The notes under the pieces: generated by a model
The model's database searches: none
Seen by the model: the letters and a program-made list of their open reading frames with translations, nothing else
What the model was told of the DNA's origin: nothing
Translations under genes and position numbers: made by a program
Assembly (NCBI GenBank): GCA_944588485.1
Contig: CALYMW010000255.1
Coordinates: 1,364,001-1,428,000, forward strand
Reading direction: 5' to 3'
Origin: Phosphuga atrata
Lineage: Eukaryota; Arthropoda; Insecta; Coleoptera; Silphidae
DNA length: 64,000 nucleotides
Shown here: positions 9,905 to 21,723 of the stretch, one piece after another
Layout: each line of letters begins with the position of its first letter
Numbering within the stretch: the first letter of the stretch is position 1

Positions 9905-11351
9905 AAAATTCAAATTCAAATTGCTTTATTTCATTATTTAAGACTATACAGAGATATTCTAAATGAATTATGTCAAATAAAAGGAAAACAAAAGAAATAA
10001 AAAAATAAAAAAATTACAGATATGAGAAATAATTAAGTTTATTTAGCTTTATCGAAATATTCTTCCAGGGTTTATAGTTCTATCTTATTAACTAAACTGT
10101 AGACTTTTTTCTTGAGTTGTTTCACATTTTCTATTGATTTAATTGCTTTCGGGAGTTTATTGAAAATTTTACGGATATTATATGGTGGAGTTCTTTCAGT
10201 CATTGTTAATTTGTGATTTGGTACCAGGTAGAGTTCTTTATTGTATCGTGTATCTCTTGTAATTGATTTATTGAAACATGTGAATAAGTCTCTATGTAGG
10301 ACAATAAAGGCAATACACTCGTAAACATAGGTGCCCACAGTGGTTAATTAGCTGGCTTTTTTAAACTGCCTTCTAACACGATTCTCTGCAGTTTATTTAG
10401 AATACGTAGGGCTTGCTTATGAATTCTAAATATATTTTTGATGTGTAGTCCATTTCCCCAAAATATTGTAGCAAACCTCAAATGTAAATGGGAGTTGGCA
10501 AAATAAACTATCCTTAAAGTTTCTTTGTTGACATATCGGTTAAGGGACCTCATTGAAAAATTGGACCTCATGCTGTATTTAATTTTTTGGTCAGCTGACT
10601 AATATGTGTAGTCCAGTCCAGGGTTTCGTCGATGTGAAGTTCCAGCAGTCTAACTGATTGGTTCAGTTCAATCAAATCGTTACCAATTTCAATATTTTGT
10701 GGGTACAACGAGGTTGTATCTTTTTGTTTTGAAAATAATTAGGTTCGTTTTATTTTCGTTTATTATTAATTTATTCCTTAAAGACCAAGAAACCATTGAT
10801 AACATTGCCGTATTTGCATTACGTGCGATATCATCAACAGTCTGGTTGGTAAATAGGAGTGACGTATCATCCGCGTAGTTCACCATTAAGTGCTGCGTGG
10901 AAATGGATGTATTAGGAAGGTTAGGTTTAATAAACAACGAGAATACCAATGGACCTATTGTGCTTCCCTGTGAGATACCCACGTTTATTAACCTTGCGGT
11001 TGCGTTTACGTAGCCATGTGGAGTGACTATCCTGTTTGTTTGTTTTCTGTCACCTAAAAATGATCTAACCCAATCCACAGAGGTTCCACTTATACCATAT
11101 TTGGATAATTTATCAAACAATTTGTTGTGATTTACCAGGTCATATGCTTTGGGCAGGTCCAAAGACATTCCAAATGGGATTTTACGGGCTTCGAGATGTT
11201 TAGTTATTCCCTTAATGAAATTGAAACATGCAGTATCTATGTTTCTTACTTTAATGAAACCGTGTTGTTGGTGGCTTAATATTTGATATTTATCTAAAAA
11301 TGAAAGAAATCTTGAGCATAAACTTTTTAAAAAAAAAATTGAGAAGACCAA
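9905..11351 (-). pseudogene. CR1-like (CR1/Daphne group) LINE, RT and C-terminal domain
   Basis: Minus strand. 11351-10689 encodes the RT: QHGF, SLDLPKAYDLVNHNKL, ISQGSTIGPLVFSLF, VNYADDTSLLF (catalytic YADD kept) and NENKTNLIIF. The same frame resumes at 10571-10344 (IFWGNGLHIKNIFRIHKQAL) and then shifts to 10338-10072 (NIRKIFNKLPKAIKS). The 3' end is probably near 9905, where AATTCAAATTCAAATTGC resembles the short-repeat tails of CR1-type elements. The 5' end with the endonuclease is missing. The clade call rests on motif style, not on a tree. Confidence 0.7.
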
Positions 11352-11937
11352 AAACTAAAGGTAAAAACGTAAAGGTAAAACTAAAGGTAAAACTAAGGTT
11401 ATAGTTGCGCAAACACTGTTTGACCAACACAATTCTATGTGTTTGAGCACCACTAGATCAGGGTTTTGTACAACTATTGCCGTCTTACAATTTAGCATTT
11501 TCCCCTGAATTACGCTAATTTTAATGTCATAACCTTTGATTGTTTCTTGAAAACAGTAAGGTTCTTGTATGAGTACAACGTCTAAATTTTGTTCTTAAAT
11601 TTTTATCCTCAATTGTATTTCTACGTTTTTTGAATTTTGCCCATTTAGTTGAGCCACTTTTAGATGTCCCGTCCATAAACTATATTTTTGTCTTGTATAA
11701 ATAATTTGTTCTTCTTTCTAATAATGAAACTTGTCTTAAATACTCCCCGCATTCCTCGTCGTACATTCCTTGGTTCGAACTTGCACTATTTTTAATGTAA
11801 TTTAAATATTGTTATTTCTCTTCTTATATCCACTTTGGCACACACAAAAAATGAAAGTTTTGTAACATGATTTCGTACTCCTTGCAAACCATTCGCGTTC
11901 CCGTTGGGGTACGCGTACCACACTTTGGGAAACACTG
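11352..11937. other. Non-coding; possible hAT-type transposon end
   Basis: 11352-11400 is an imperfect A-rich repeat of AAAGGTAAAACT type. The right edge reads (reverse complement of 11937 leftwards) CAGTGTTTCCCAAAGTGTGG followed by TACGCGTACC. This resembles the ends of ZBED5/Buster-type hAT elements as I remember them. No partner end or 8-bp duplication was found. Nothing else is recognisable. Confidence 0.3.
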
Positions 11938-12135
11938 GTTTAGATCATGCTCAATTAATTAACAAGATCTATAGGTATGGCATAACGGGAAACTGGCTAC
12001 AGTCGTTCTTAAAAGACAGAACCCAATACGTAACGATATCTTCGAACCTTAATCTAGCATCTCACCTAAATTACCTATAAAAACAGGTGTTCCTCAAGGA
12101 AGTGTGCTTTCGCCGACCCTGCTTCTACTAGTTCC
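11938..12135 (+). pseudogene. LINE reverse transcriptase fragment
   Basis: LDHAQLINKIYRYGITGNW, LQSFLKDRTQYVTISSN and, after a frame change, KTGVPQGSVLSPTL. These are two consecutive RT motifs of a Jockey/I-type LINE. The fragment is about 200 bp, truncated on both sides by other elements. Confidence 0.6.
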
Positions 12136-12224
12136 GTATCAGTTCCGATCTAGTTCCGTACATCCATGGCAATTTCTTCGAAATTGTCGTGATGCAAACA
12201 CATGGAGCTAAGTATGTAGGCAAA

Positions 12225-15200
12225 CGGTAAGAACCGAGACCACAAGCCTTTTCGGCCGTTCTTTAAAATCAGATACGTCTTCGGCTTCCAAACCCCAAAC
12301 CGCCAGCTGTTCCAATCATAAGTTTGACGATAACTCAGGACTCCACAATGGACTGAACCAGCCCTCATCCTCCAGCGCCTGGCCAACCCGGACCAGCCAA
12401 CGCGCCCGCCCATGGTGCCTCAGTTACAGGCAGCTCCAACTACGCACTCCTCCTCGAGGAACACCAAGAGGTAGGATTTGTTCTCCCACGGCAGAAAGCC
12501 AGCAGCCACCGCCAAACACGGAACTTACCGACACCGGCCCCCGACACATCCAAGAGACGACGAGAAACCGAGGCACCGTCCCCACGAGGAAAAACCACCC
12601 GTTCTCGCCTTGAGACCGTAAGCGGCACGCCATCTCTGAAGGCACTGCCATCGCCCCAAGAAGCAAAACAGTACGTTTAAGACCAGAATCCAACGACCGC
12701 AGACGACCGACAACCCAGCCCAGCCCGGAAGGAAGACGACCCAGACAACGGTAGCCTGTTCCAGTCTCTTATGAAGGCACATACGTCTTCAAAGAAAGCA
12801 CAGAGAGTTGAGGACTAGAAGAAGGCCCAAGATCTGTTCCAGAAGAACAAGTAGTCGCTCGCGGACACCACCTTCGCTGAAAAGCATGTGCCGAAGTGCC
12901 AACTCCAGACCTAGACGAAACAGACCGCTTCTACCGAGGTTTGCTAGAATCGCCATCGCCACCGGACACCGAAACGTACGACCCGTTAACAACAACCACC
13001 GAAACTATGAAAGCTGTGACCGAACAGGAAATAATCGACTCCTGTAAATCCTGGAGAACCTTGGCCCCCGAGCCAGATGGAACGACTGTCGAACAGGTGA
13101 AACGCAGCCAATCATCTACGCTGTGTATCCTATTTACCATCTTGTATACAAAAGTAACACCCACAAGGTTCAATAGGAATCAGACCATCCTGAATTATAA
13201 AGATGGAAACCCCACCGACCCATCCAATTGGAGGCCGATTACCGTGGCTTTCGCTGTCCAACGGTTAGTACACAGGATAATTGCAAAGAGGCTAGCTACC
13301 GCTACTTCTTTAAACTACAGTCAGAGAGGCTTCTTCCAGGTGGACGGAACCATGATAAATCTCGGTTTCCCACGTCTCGATCAAGAGGGCCGTCCATCGT
13401 CACGGAATCGAGTCGGAAATGGTAGAGTTCATCATCTCATCGCTGAGGAAGTCGACAATTTCAATTAGTATTGGCCCAAATACTACCAGGCCAATCCACT
13501 TCAACCAGGCGTCAAGCAAAGAGACCCACTCAGCCCGCTCCTATTCAACCTGGTTATCCATGAACTTCTCCAGCGTCTAGAGGACTCCCAGCCTGGCATC
13601 ACCTCCGACTTCAGATGCGCTGCGATGGGATTTGCCGACGACATCGTATTGTTGGAAGACAAGGACGCCGACATCCCAGTCGCTCTGGAAACCGCCACCA
13701 ACTTCTTCTAGAGACGCGGAATGGAGATCTGTCCGCAGAAAACCAAGTCGGTTACCGTCTCAGTCTACCGGAAGAAAAGTGTCGCCCAATCCCATCCATG
13801 CATCAGAATCGGCAAGTCATGGATCCCCATTAAAAGCGACTTAGAATCCTTCAGGTATCTGGGACACCAATTTTCCGTCTCCGGTGTCCTGAAGCCATCG
13901 ACTTTCAACCTAAGCAGATGGACCCAGAACCTGCTCAAGTCGCCCCTAAAGCCGTACGAAAAGTCTATCATCCTGCGAAATTTCATGGTTCCCAAACTCC
14001 TCCATGGTTTACAAAACCCAAAAAATTACCGGTGAGTCACTGAAGAAAGCGAACAAGGTGATCAGACGAGCCGCCAAAAAGATTCTCCACCCCAACACCC
14101 ACAGCAACGACGCGCTACTTTACGCGAAGACTCAAGATGGAGGCCTTGGTATCATTTGTCTCCGCACAGCGATCCTGAGCATTCTGGTGAAGAGGCTAGA
14201 GAAAATCACCGAGACAATACCTGCAGATCCCGTAGCCGCCGAACAACAGAACAGGCACGACATTTCCGTGAGTCCCATTCACAAAGGCCTGGAACAAACA
14301 ATTGAGGACCAAGCAAGTAGATCCTGGATCAACTCTCCCCCAACTGGCTGATCGGGCCGCGACTTCATCACAGCTGTCTAACTCCGAACCAACAACCTCC
14401 CAACGATTGGCTCAGTGTCAAATTCCGCCGAGGTGAGACTTTGTAGACCGCTGCTTCAACCGCGTCGAGACCATCTCGCATGTGCTCCAGGGATGCCCAG
14501 TCACCCACAGCGAGAGAATCCGGCGCCACAACGAGGTCCATAAGATAGCAAGACACGCACGGCGCAGAGGATGGGCTGTAGAGGACGAGCCCCACGTGCG
14601 CCACAAGGACGGCAGGTTCTACAAGGCGGACATAGCCACCTGCGGACATGGCCACCTGCGCCAACACCATCATAATCTGCGACCTGCAGGTCTGCTGGTC
14701 CGGGTCCAGGACGCTCGACGAATCCTGTCATGCGAAGCGGCTACGAAAACCCCCATTAAGAAGATATTCATCTTCCTCCCGGTCATCCTCGGCGCTCGAA
14801 GAATTTGGCCAAGGAACAACCGACCAACCCAAGAGCCATGTTTATACCTGGTCCTCAGCCGGCCCTCAAATCTAGCATTACTGGGAATCACCCATGCACC
14901 CGTTGCGGGAAGGAATTCCTTATAAAATCAAGTCTAGCGCTTCACGTGAAACACTGTGGCCACGAGATGTGGTCTCATTAAGAAGATATTTATCTCCTCC
15001 CGGTCATCCTCGGCGCTCGAAGAATTTGGCCACGTAGCAACCGACCAACCCAAGAGGCCCTTAAAATCACAAGAAGCCTGAAAGCCAGCTGCGTCTACTG
15101 CTGCCTAAAATGAGGAAGTTTCTTCCATCGCTCCTTCATGCAAACCATATGGTCCTCCATGGTAGCAGAAGAAAGCCGAGGACCGTACCATCGCCACCAC

Positions 15201-15260
15201 CGCCCATAAACGGCGGTCGAAATCAACATACGTGAGGAGACCCCAATGAACCTACAGTGC
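12225..15260 (+). pseudogene. R2 retrotransposon, nearly full ORF region (copy R2-e)
   Basis: 12225-12890 is the linker before the RT, homologous to 16467-17275. RT from 12896: PEPDGTTVEQ, YKDGNPTDPSNWRPITV, AVQRLVHRIIAKRLA and NYSQRGFFQVDGTM, then a frameshift near 13380. From 13502 PGVKQRDPLSPLLFNLV and GFADDIVLLED (intact FADD catalytic motif), TAG at about 13709, then KTKSVTVSVYRKKSV, FRYLGHQFSVSGVLKPS and PKLLHGLQNP. A frameshift near 14030 leads to DGGLGIICL. The knuckle region (CNRVETISHVLQGCPVTHSE) and nuclease (HKDGRFYKADIATCGH, KAD replacing KPD) follow in shifted frames. The 3' part carries a duplicated block around a zinc-finger piece (separate entry). At least three frameshifts. 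Confidence 0.85.
14756..15062 (+). repeat. Direct repeat flanking a misplaced R2 zinc-finger segment
   Basis: 14756-14833 and 14979-15056 share ATTAAGAAGATATT, CCTCCCGGTCATCCTCGGCG, CTCGAAGAATTTGGCCA and ACCGACCAACCCAAGAG. Between them, 14834-14972 matches the N-terminal zinc-finger coding region at 16046-16172 (CAAATCTAGCATTACT, CACCCGTTGCGGGAAGGAAT, TCTAGCGCTTCACGTGAAAC). So a 5' piece of the element is embedded in its own 3' region. Confidence 0.75.
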
Positions 15261-15990
15261 CCGTGGATTCGTTCTGAGCGCGCTCGAATATAATTTTTTC
15301 AAAAACTCTTATTTCTATGTACCAGCCAAAGAACTACTGGAAATCTTTATTTTAGCCGTAACGCAATGTTTTAAACCTGTTCTCTATGGCAAATATGGCT
15401 GTATTTTCCTTTTTGTATTAATGTTCATGCACCTATCCTTTTGGCTGGTCTCACCGGCTGGCCAGTGCTCGTGTAAGGTTGAAGAGCAGCTGACGAGTGC
15501 TATGTCCCTGGCACGGGCCCGGTCGGCCGAAGTCTTCACTAGGTAGAAGGGTCTCTCTGCAAGAAGAGACGTGACTGCATGGGGCGGGCTTTTCTGCGTC
15601 TTAAAACTTACTGGTATATCTTTTGTGCGTACCAGAGTGTGGTGGAATTGACTTCCTGCACGTGGTCGGCATTTCTCCGAAAGGAGTAATCCGTCCACGA
15701 TTCAGATGCTTTTTTATCAGCTCTAAATTTTTGCTAGTATTATGATTTGGCCTTCCGCATGTGTTCCGATTTCTCCGTGAGGAGAGATCTGTCCTCTCGG
15801 GGGAGGCTTTTTTTCAGCTCAGGAAAATTACCTTTCTTCTCGGGTCGCTTTCAAGAGCGTCTCAAATCTTTACTACTGGCTTGCCAGGTCCGAGACCAAA
15901 AAATTTGAACCCACTGGTGACAAAACACACATTCTAACTGGCAGGAATAAGATCGTTGAACGGACGAGAACAACCTCCAGTTCGTCCAAC
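15261..15990. other. Non-coding spacer between two head-to-tail R2 copies
   Basis: No coding seen. Lies between the R2-e 3' end and the R2-f zinc-finger start, so it probably holds R2 3' and 5' untranslated sequence. It contains short self-complementary stretches (TTCTCCGAAAGGAGTA, TCTCCGTGAGGAGAGA, GGTCGGCCGAAG) that could fold, as expected of an R2 5' leader, but I could not derive a ribozyme fold. Confidence 0.35.
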
Positions 15991-17275
15991 CCCGGGAGGA
16001 ATCCTGCCCCAATGTGAGGACGGCCAAACTCTGCTCAAGTCAAGAGGCCATGTTTATACCCGGTCAGCTGGCTCTCAAATCTAGCATTACTCTGAATCAC
16101 AAATGCACCCGTTGCGGGAAGGAATTCCCTATAAAATCAAGTCTAGCGCTTCACGTGAAACACTGTGGCCACGAGAGATCTAAGTATCTTAGCTGTTTTC
16201 ATAATTTCTATAGCTTCAAACTCATGCGCCAGCACGAGACCCGGACGCACCCTGTGGAGTACCAGAACGAACTAGAGGTCTGACTTCCAGACTCTGAACC
16301 GATTACTATGGCCAAGATTGCCAAAATCGAGGCCAAAATGCCAAATCCGTTGTAAAAGAGGCGGGAAATTCTACGGAGAAATGATCAAGTTGACTGGTCT
16401 CTCCTAGAACAAGATTCGCTATTTCAGAGTCTTAATTATACCCGAGATACCTTAAGTCGCGCGGAGAGAAGTAAGAACCGAGGCCAAAAACCTTTTCGGC
16501 TGTTCGTTAAAATCCCTTACGCCTCCGGCTGCTAAACCCCAAACCGCCAACTGCTCTACCACAAGCTGAACGATAGCTCACGACTCCGCGATGGACCGAC
16601 CCAACTCTCACCCTCCAGTGTCTGGCCAACCCGGATCAGCCAACGCGCCCGTCCACGAGGCCCCAGTGGCTCCAGCTACGCCACTCCTCTTCAAGGAACA
16701 CCAAGAGGTAGTATTTCTTCTCCAACAGCAGAAACCCAGAAGTCACCATCAAAGCGATGGAAACGCACAAGTCCCACACGGAACCGATACCAGCCCATGA
16801 CACATCCAAGAGACGACGAGAAGCAAGCGCCACGCCATCTCCGAGGGCGCTACCACCGCCCCATCCAGCTAAACAGTACGATGAAGACCCGAATCCAACG
16901 ACCGCAGACGACCGACAACCCAGCTTAGCCCGGAAGATGACCCAGCCAACGGTAGCCTGTTCCAGTCTCTTTTGAAGGCACGGATCGCTGGCCACTCCAG
17001 AGTCGTACCATTCACAAAAGTCGCCATGACTGGCAGCAGGTCTGCCATCCAGTTCTCCCTAGACCATTGAATTGACGACCTGTTCTCAACGAGTCCGGAG
17101 CGAGCTAAGAAACCACGTCCTCCAGCGCCGCGAAGGCCTCCTTCAAAGAAAACCTGGATAGTTTAAGACAAAAAGAAGGCCCAAAACCTATTCCTGAAGA
17201 ACAAGCACTCTCTCGCGGACACCATCTTCGCTAGAAAGCAAATATGCGCCCAAGTACCGACTCCAGACGTCGACG
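15991..17275 (+). pseudogene. R2 retrotransposon N-terminal part (copy R2-f)
   Basis: ORF 16014-16283 has a zinc finger CTRCGKEFPIKSSLALHVKH (C31, C34, H47, C51 or H50) and a second, partly degraded finger (YLSCFHNFYSFKLMRQHE, first Cys lost). Known: N-terminal fingers bind the rDNA target in R2 proteins. After the stop the coding continues in other frames (WSLLEQDSLFQSLN near 16400), then the proline/serine-rich linker shared with R2-e. It ends at about 17275 where copia sequence starts, so the RT has been lost or displaced. Confidence 0.75.
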
Positions 17276-20031
17276 ATCAAAATCATCGTTAAATTTAACC
17301 GTCAAAATTTCCACCAATGGAAGTTTCAAATAAAGTGTGCACTGAGAGCAAAAGGTGTCTAAAGCATTGCTACAGGATAGACACCAACGCCCACTCCAGA
17401 TACGATTAATACTGCAGACATTGAAAAATGGAACATACAAGATGCAGTGGCAATGTGTATCCTAACTTCAGCTCTGGAACTGTCGCAGATATCGTTAATT
17501 GAAAATTGAGAAACTTCCAAGAATATTTTGGACAAACTAAACTCGGTTTATATACAAAAAACCGAGACGAATAGGATGCTTGTGCATGAACGCTTTTACT
17601 AGTAGAAAATGGACAAAATGGACTCAATGGCGCAACACATCTAAAGTTGAGTCACTTGCAAGACAGATCAAAGAATCTGGAGACTCAATCAGTGATACTG
17701 CAGTGATAACGAAAGTTTTAAGTACACTGTCCTCAAAATATTGGCCATTTCGACAAGCATGGTTGTCACTAGAAGAAAGTAAGCAAGCACTGCCAAACAT
17801 AACTGCTAGACTCATTGATGAAGAGGCTAATCTTAACAGTATTGCTGTAATAGAAACTGCATTGATGGCTACAAGCTCAAATGTTCAAAGGAAGCAGACA
17901 TTTAAGATTGAATGAAAGTGCTACAACTGTAATAAAAAGCGACACATGTCAAGGGAATGTCGAGCTCCCAAAAGAAGCATAAACAGGAGAATTGAAAATT
18001 CAGACAACTTTAAAAGAGATGGTAATGTATTCAACATTAAAGTTAACATTGATGTTCAAGCTTTAGCTGCAAATGTAGAAGCAAATTGGTTAATGGACAG
18101 TGGTGCCACTCACCAAATACAGTAGTACAGTAGTAGAGAAGGCTTTGTAGCGTACAAAGACATTAGTGATGTAAATCTAAAACTAGGGAACCATGAACAT
18201 CACTCCGTGGAAGGGCTTGGAAATGTATTTATTCAAAAATGGATGATGGTCAATGGTATGATGGTGAAATGCACAATATATATCATGTACCTGGAGGTAT
18301 CTTAACCAAAGGAGGCTTGAAAATAACAAAGGACAACAGAAAAGCAGAAGTCTACAAAGGAAATGAATGTATGCTATGCCATAGGGTTAACAGAAAATAA
18401 CAATTTGTATAGAATGCCGATTCGTGTAACAAGCAATGGAGCACATTGAAGCCAATTTGACTAGTGCATCGCTTAAAAAATGGCATAAAAGACTTGGTCA
18501 TATTAACGTTAATGCTTTGAATAAAATTGTTTTGGAGGATCTGGACGATAGTACGGGATACAGAGAGGTAAAGTTTTTAAAACAAAAAAGTGACGTCTAC
18601 GAGTGTTTTCAAAACTTCACAAAAACTTGCGAAACGAAGTACAAAGTACAAAGGTTGCGTATAGATAATGGAACTGAGTATATTAATAATAATGTAAGAG
18701 AGCTGTTTAAGAGCTTAGGAATTGTGCTAGAAACAACAGGAGTTTACACACCACAACAAAATGGAAGGAGTGAACGAGACAATCGCACTATTGTTGAAAG
18801 TGCACGTGCAATGCTGTACCCCAAAAGACTTAAGTGTCTATGGGCAAAGGCAATAAACACTGCAGTATATGTATTAAACAGAACTCCTACAAGCCAAGTG
18901 AAAGATTCCACTCCATAAGAAAATGGACCGGAAAGGAACCAACACTCCAAACAAAGTTTTTGGATCGGAAGCGTTTCTACATGTTCTAGATAGTCTACGT
19001 CGAAAATTGTATAAGAAAACTGAAAAATTTATCCCAATAGGATACAATGGCAACTCGACAAACTACAGACTGTATACTACACCCTAATACTCAGCGGGTT
19101 GAGATGTAAAATGTATCCTTGCTCAAGGAGCATATAATTCAATATCTGAATTTAATCATTTGTATCATTTTGCTATCATAACGTTGATAATTTAGTGTCT
19201 AATGTAATTTGTAGTAGTTGCATTTTTGTAGTGTTTATTGTTTTTATTGTATTAATTGTATTAATGTATTAACATGTCTATTGTAATATGTAACTATTGT
19301 CTATTGTAAATATCACATCCTCAATATGTATTTAATGTGGCAAAGTAAATAAATAAATAAATAAAATAAATGGTTAAAGTTTCTAGAAATGCAATATTCA
19401 ATGCAGAGAACTCATTCACTGAAATAAGTCACACAGTTCCTATTGATGTCTCATTCTCAATGCAAGCTCCTGAAGATCTACCTGAAATTGAAGCGAAAAA
19501 TCTGTTAGAAGCTGAAAAGGCCAAACCAAGAAAGAGGAAAGTGATACAGCACTGTATACTGATAGACAAAATGTTGCTGAAGATCAAGGATATAATTTAA
19601 GGCAACGCGTATATCCTCCATCATTCCTGCAACAGTATGAGCTGAACTTCGATGAAGAATTGTGTCTGACTGAAGCAGTTCCGAACACTTATGAAGAAGC
19701 CATGAATTGTCAAGAGAAGAATGATTGGAAAGCTGCAGTTGAAGAAAAACTGGAAGCTCTCAAACTAAACAGCACGTGGGAGGTTACAACGCTCCCAGAA
19801 AAGAGAAAAGTATTAGAAACGAAATGGTTGTTTCGTATGAAGAGCTCATCAGACAGCCATGAAGTCCGATACAAAGCTCGTTTATGTGCCAAAGGTTACA
19901 GCCAAATAAGAGGGATTGATTATGAAGAAACCTTTTCACCAACAGCGAGGTATGATACTATTAGAACACTTCTATCAATCGCTACTAAAAATAAATATAT
20001 TATGAAACAGTTTGATATTAAAACTGCATGA
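17276..20031 (+). pseudogene. Ty1/copia retrotransposon, Gag-protease-integrase-RT remains
   Basis: Gag starts KIIVKFNRQNFHQWKFQIK. A TGA at 17913 precedes the CX2CX4HX4C knuckle CYNCNKKRHMSREC. Protease WLMDSGATHQ near 18090. GAG-pre-integrase KWHKRLGHINVNALNKIV near 18480. The integrase core has lost about 70 residues including its first catalytic Asp, but keeps RIDNGTEY and QQNGRSERDNRT. RT from 19660 has NDWKAAVEEKLEAL, KWLFRMK, VRYKARLCAKGYSQ and DYEETFSPTARYDT, and breaks off after QFDIKTA, before the YVDD motif. No LTRs are visible at either side. An A-rich-tailed fragment splits it at 19108-19369. Confidence 0.85.
19108..19369 (+). mobile_element. Short insertion with AAAT-repeat tail inside copia
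   Basis: Copia reading runs NTQRVEM up to about 19107 and resumes VKVSRNAIFNAEN at 19369. The intervening 260 bp are non-coding and end in AAATAAATAAATAAATAAAA, as at the 3' end of a SINE or 5'-truncated LINE on the plus strand. A target duplication is not clear. The family is not recognised. Confidence 0.5.
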
Positions 20032-20034
20032 ACG

Positions 20035-20345
20035 GTTAGGAATGAAGCGCGCTTTATTTTCATTAACGTTCCGTAACATAAGTCAAACTTAAAGCTTACC
20101 TAGCCCAACTAACCTAACCCAATGAAAACCCTGGTTAAACCTGATTAAAAGCTGATCAAAAGCTGACAAACCTGATTAAGAGCTAATTAATAGCTGATAA
20201 ACCTGATTAACCAAATAAAGCTGATTACAAGATTAAAAGCTGATTAAAGGCTGATGAAGGCCTAATTAAAAGCTGATTTTGATAATGTTTCATTACGAGA
20301 TATGAAAATTGATCTAAACTCAAATTCATATCCGTATCAAGGCAT
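20035..20345 (+). repeat. Dispersed repeat RepG, copy 1
   Basis: Homologous to 44666-44905 in the same orientation: starts with GTTAGGAATGAAGCGCGCTT, runs through AACGTTCCGTAACATAA, then a degenerate minisatellite of CTGATTAAAAG-like units (about 20130-20280), and ends near GAGATATGAAA and TTGATCTAAA. The opening is a near palindrome (AATGAAGCGCGCTTTATT). No coding. Confidence 0.75.
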
Positions 20346-20363
20346 CCGTGACAAGACTACACA

Positions 20364-21188
20364 GACAAGACTAGACACGCCCGTAACAGGGAGCGTTTGC
20401 GACGTGCACTGCGCCCGGTGGCCATTAGGATCGCCCGGGCTTACCGCACTGTTAGCAGTAACTGTGGAGGTCATATCGCGCAATCCTCCCACGGACCTCT
20501 TTGTTATGGAGCGCGAGTCGGTGAGGGACGCAAGAACAGCTGGTGGGAACCGCGGGGAGGCAAGGACAGTTGCTCGGGAGCAACTACTTGCCTGCTGGCA
20601 GGAAAGGTGGTCACGGGGCGGAAACGGCGCGTGGATTTAATTCGGTGGATGCGGCGAGGGTTGGACGAGGTGGGTTCATACTTCCTCACCCAGCTTCTTA
20701 CCGGACACGGGTCCTTAGGAGCGTATCTCCACAGAATTGGGATAGCCCCAGACGACAGGTGCACATCCTCTGGAGAGAGCTTGCGTGACGACGCGGAGCA
20801 CACTCTCGTGGCGTGTCCGCATTGGGAGAGGGAGCGACATGCCCTGGCGTGGCAGCTGTGGCGCGTGGCCTCGCTGGCGAGGTGGGGCGGGGTGTGAGGA
20901 CGGCCTTAAGCCGATTCGCGACTACAGTCATGCGGACTAAGGAGTTGCCTGGGTCGGAACAAGGGCGGTTGGGTTTTTTTTTTCGCTTTTTGTATTGTTT
21001 TATTTTAGTTGTTATTGTAAATGCTATTGAAAAGCATCTTGTAATTTTATGTAAATACTGTTGTACTTTTATTGAATAAAGCTCATCTGGTGCCCGTTGG
21101 GGGAATACTCGAAGGGTGGGCAGGTGGTCCCTCTGTCCTTCGGTTTCAGTGGAGCCACTTGAGAAAGAAAAAAAAGACAAAACTAGAC
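20364..21188 (+). mobile_element. 5'-truncated R1-like LINE with 13-bp target duplication
   Basis: Coding with two frame changes: LRPVAIRIARAYRTVSSN (frame 3), PPTDLFVMERESVRDAR and REQLLACWQERWSRG (frame 1), then VGSYFLTQLLTGHGSLGAYLHRIG and DDAEHTLVACPHWERER (frame 3). These are the C-terminal domain and zinc-knuckle-like motif of R1-clade ORF2. The 3' UTR ends in an A-rich run (GAAAGAAAAAAAA) at about 21175. GACAAGACTAGAC at 20364-20376 and GACAAAACTAGAC at 21176-21188 match at 12 of 13 positions and frame the element. Inserted at the end of RepG copy 1. Confidence 0.75.
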
Positions 21189-21259
21189 AAACAATACTCA
21201 TTCGCGAGTTGGCGTTGAGCGAGGGCACAACCCGACTAGGAAAGTGAGGCATGCCGAAA

Positions 21260-21690
21260 GATCTATTCGGGCCTAATGGGACCTTCCGAACTGTTGCCGA
21301 ACTGTGGCAAGCCTCATTCGAATCTTGTGCCGTCCTAATTAGGAAAGCCTAACTTCGGCAAATCTTTAAAAGTCCTAACTCCCACCTAATGAGGCCTTCC
21401 GAACTGTTACCGAACTGTGCCAAGCCTCATTCGAACCTTATATGGATAACCAAAGTTTTATCGAAGTTAGACAAGCGATATTCGTTTGTTATTAGGAAAG
21501 TCTGTGGCATAGCCTAACTTAAATATATCTTTGGAATTCCAGAAACTTTGAGTTTCTTTAAGCGCATGCGTCCACACACTTACTCCTTCCAAAAGACTAT
21601 TTCCATACTTGACTAAGATATAGCTTCAGTTACTAATTATTCTTTCAAATACTATATAGTGTGCATCAAACATTTCGTATTTTTTAAGAT
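21260..21690. repeat. Non-coding with a degenerate direct repeat
   Basis: About 21278-21330 and 21390-21445 share CCTTCCGAACTGTT, CCGAACTGTG and CAAGCCTCATTCGAA, spaced about 112 bp. Related words (AGGAAAG, GCCTAACTT) recur between and after them, suggesting a decayed tandem array. No coding seen. Confidence 0.5.
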
Positions 21691-21723
21691 TTGGGTACTT
21701 TTAAGCTGTGTTTTTATCTAAAC

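Noticed and set aside
12150..12995. Several long minus-strand open frames (up to 89 codons)
   Set aside because: They lie opposite R2-e linker coding, which is supported by homology to 16467-17275; GC-rich antisense frames stay open by chance.
19240..19368. TATTGTATTAATTG-type simple repeats and the AAAT array as a microsatellite only
   Set aside because: Their position inside copia coding, with an A-rich end, fits an inserted retroposon tail better than an independent microsatellite.
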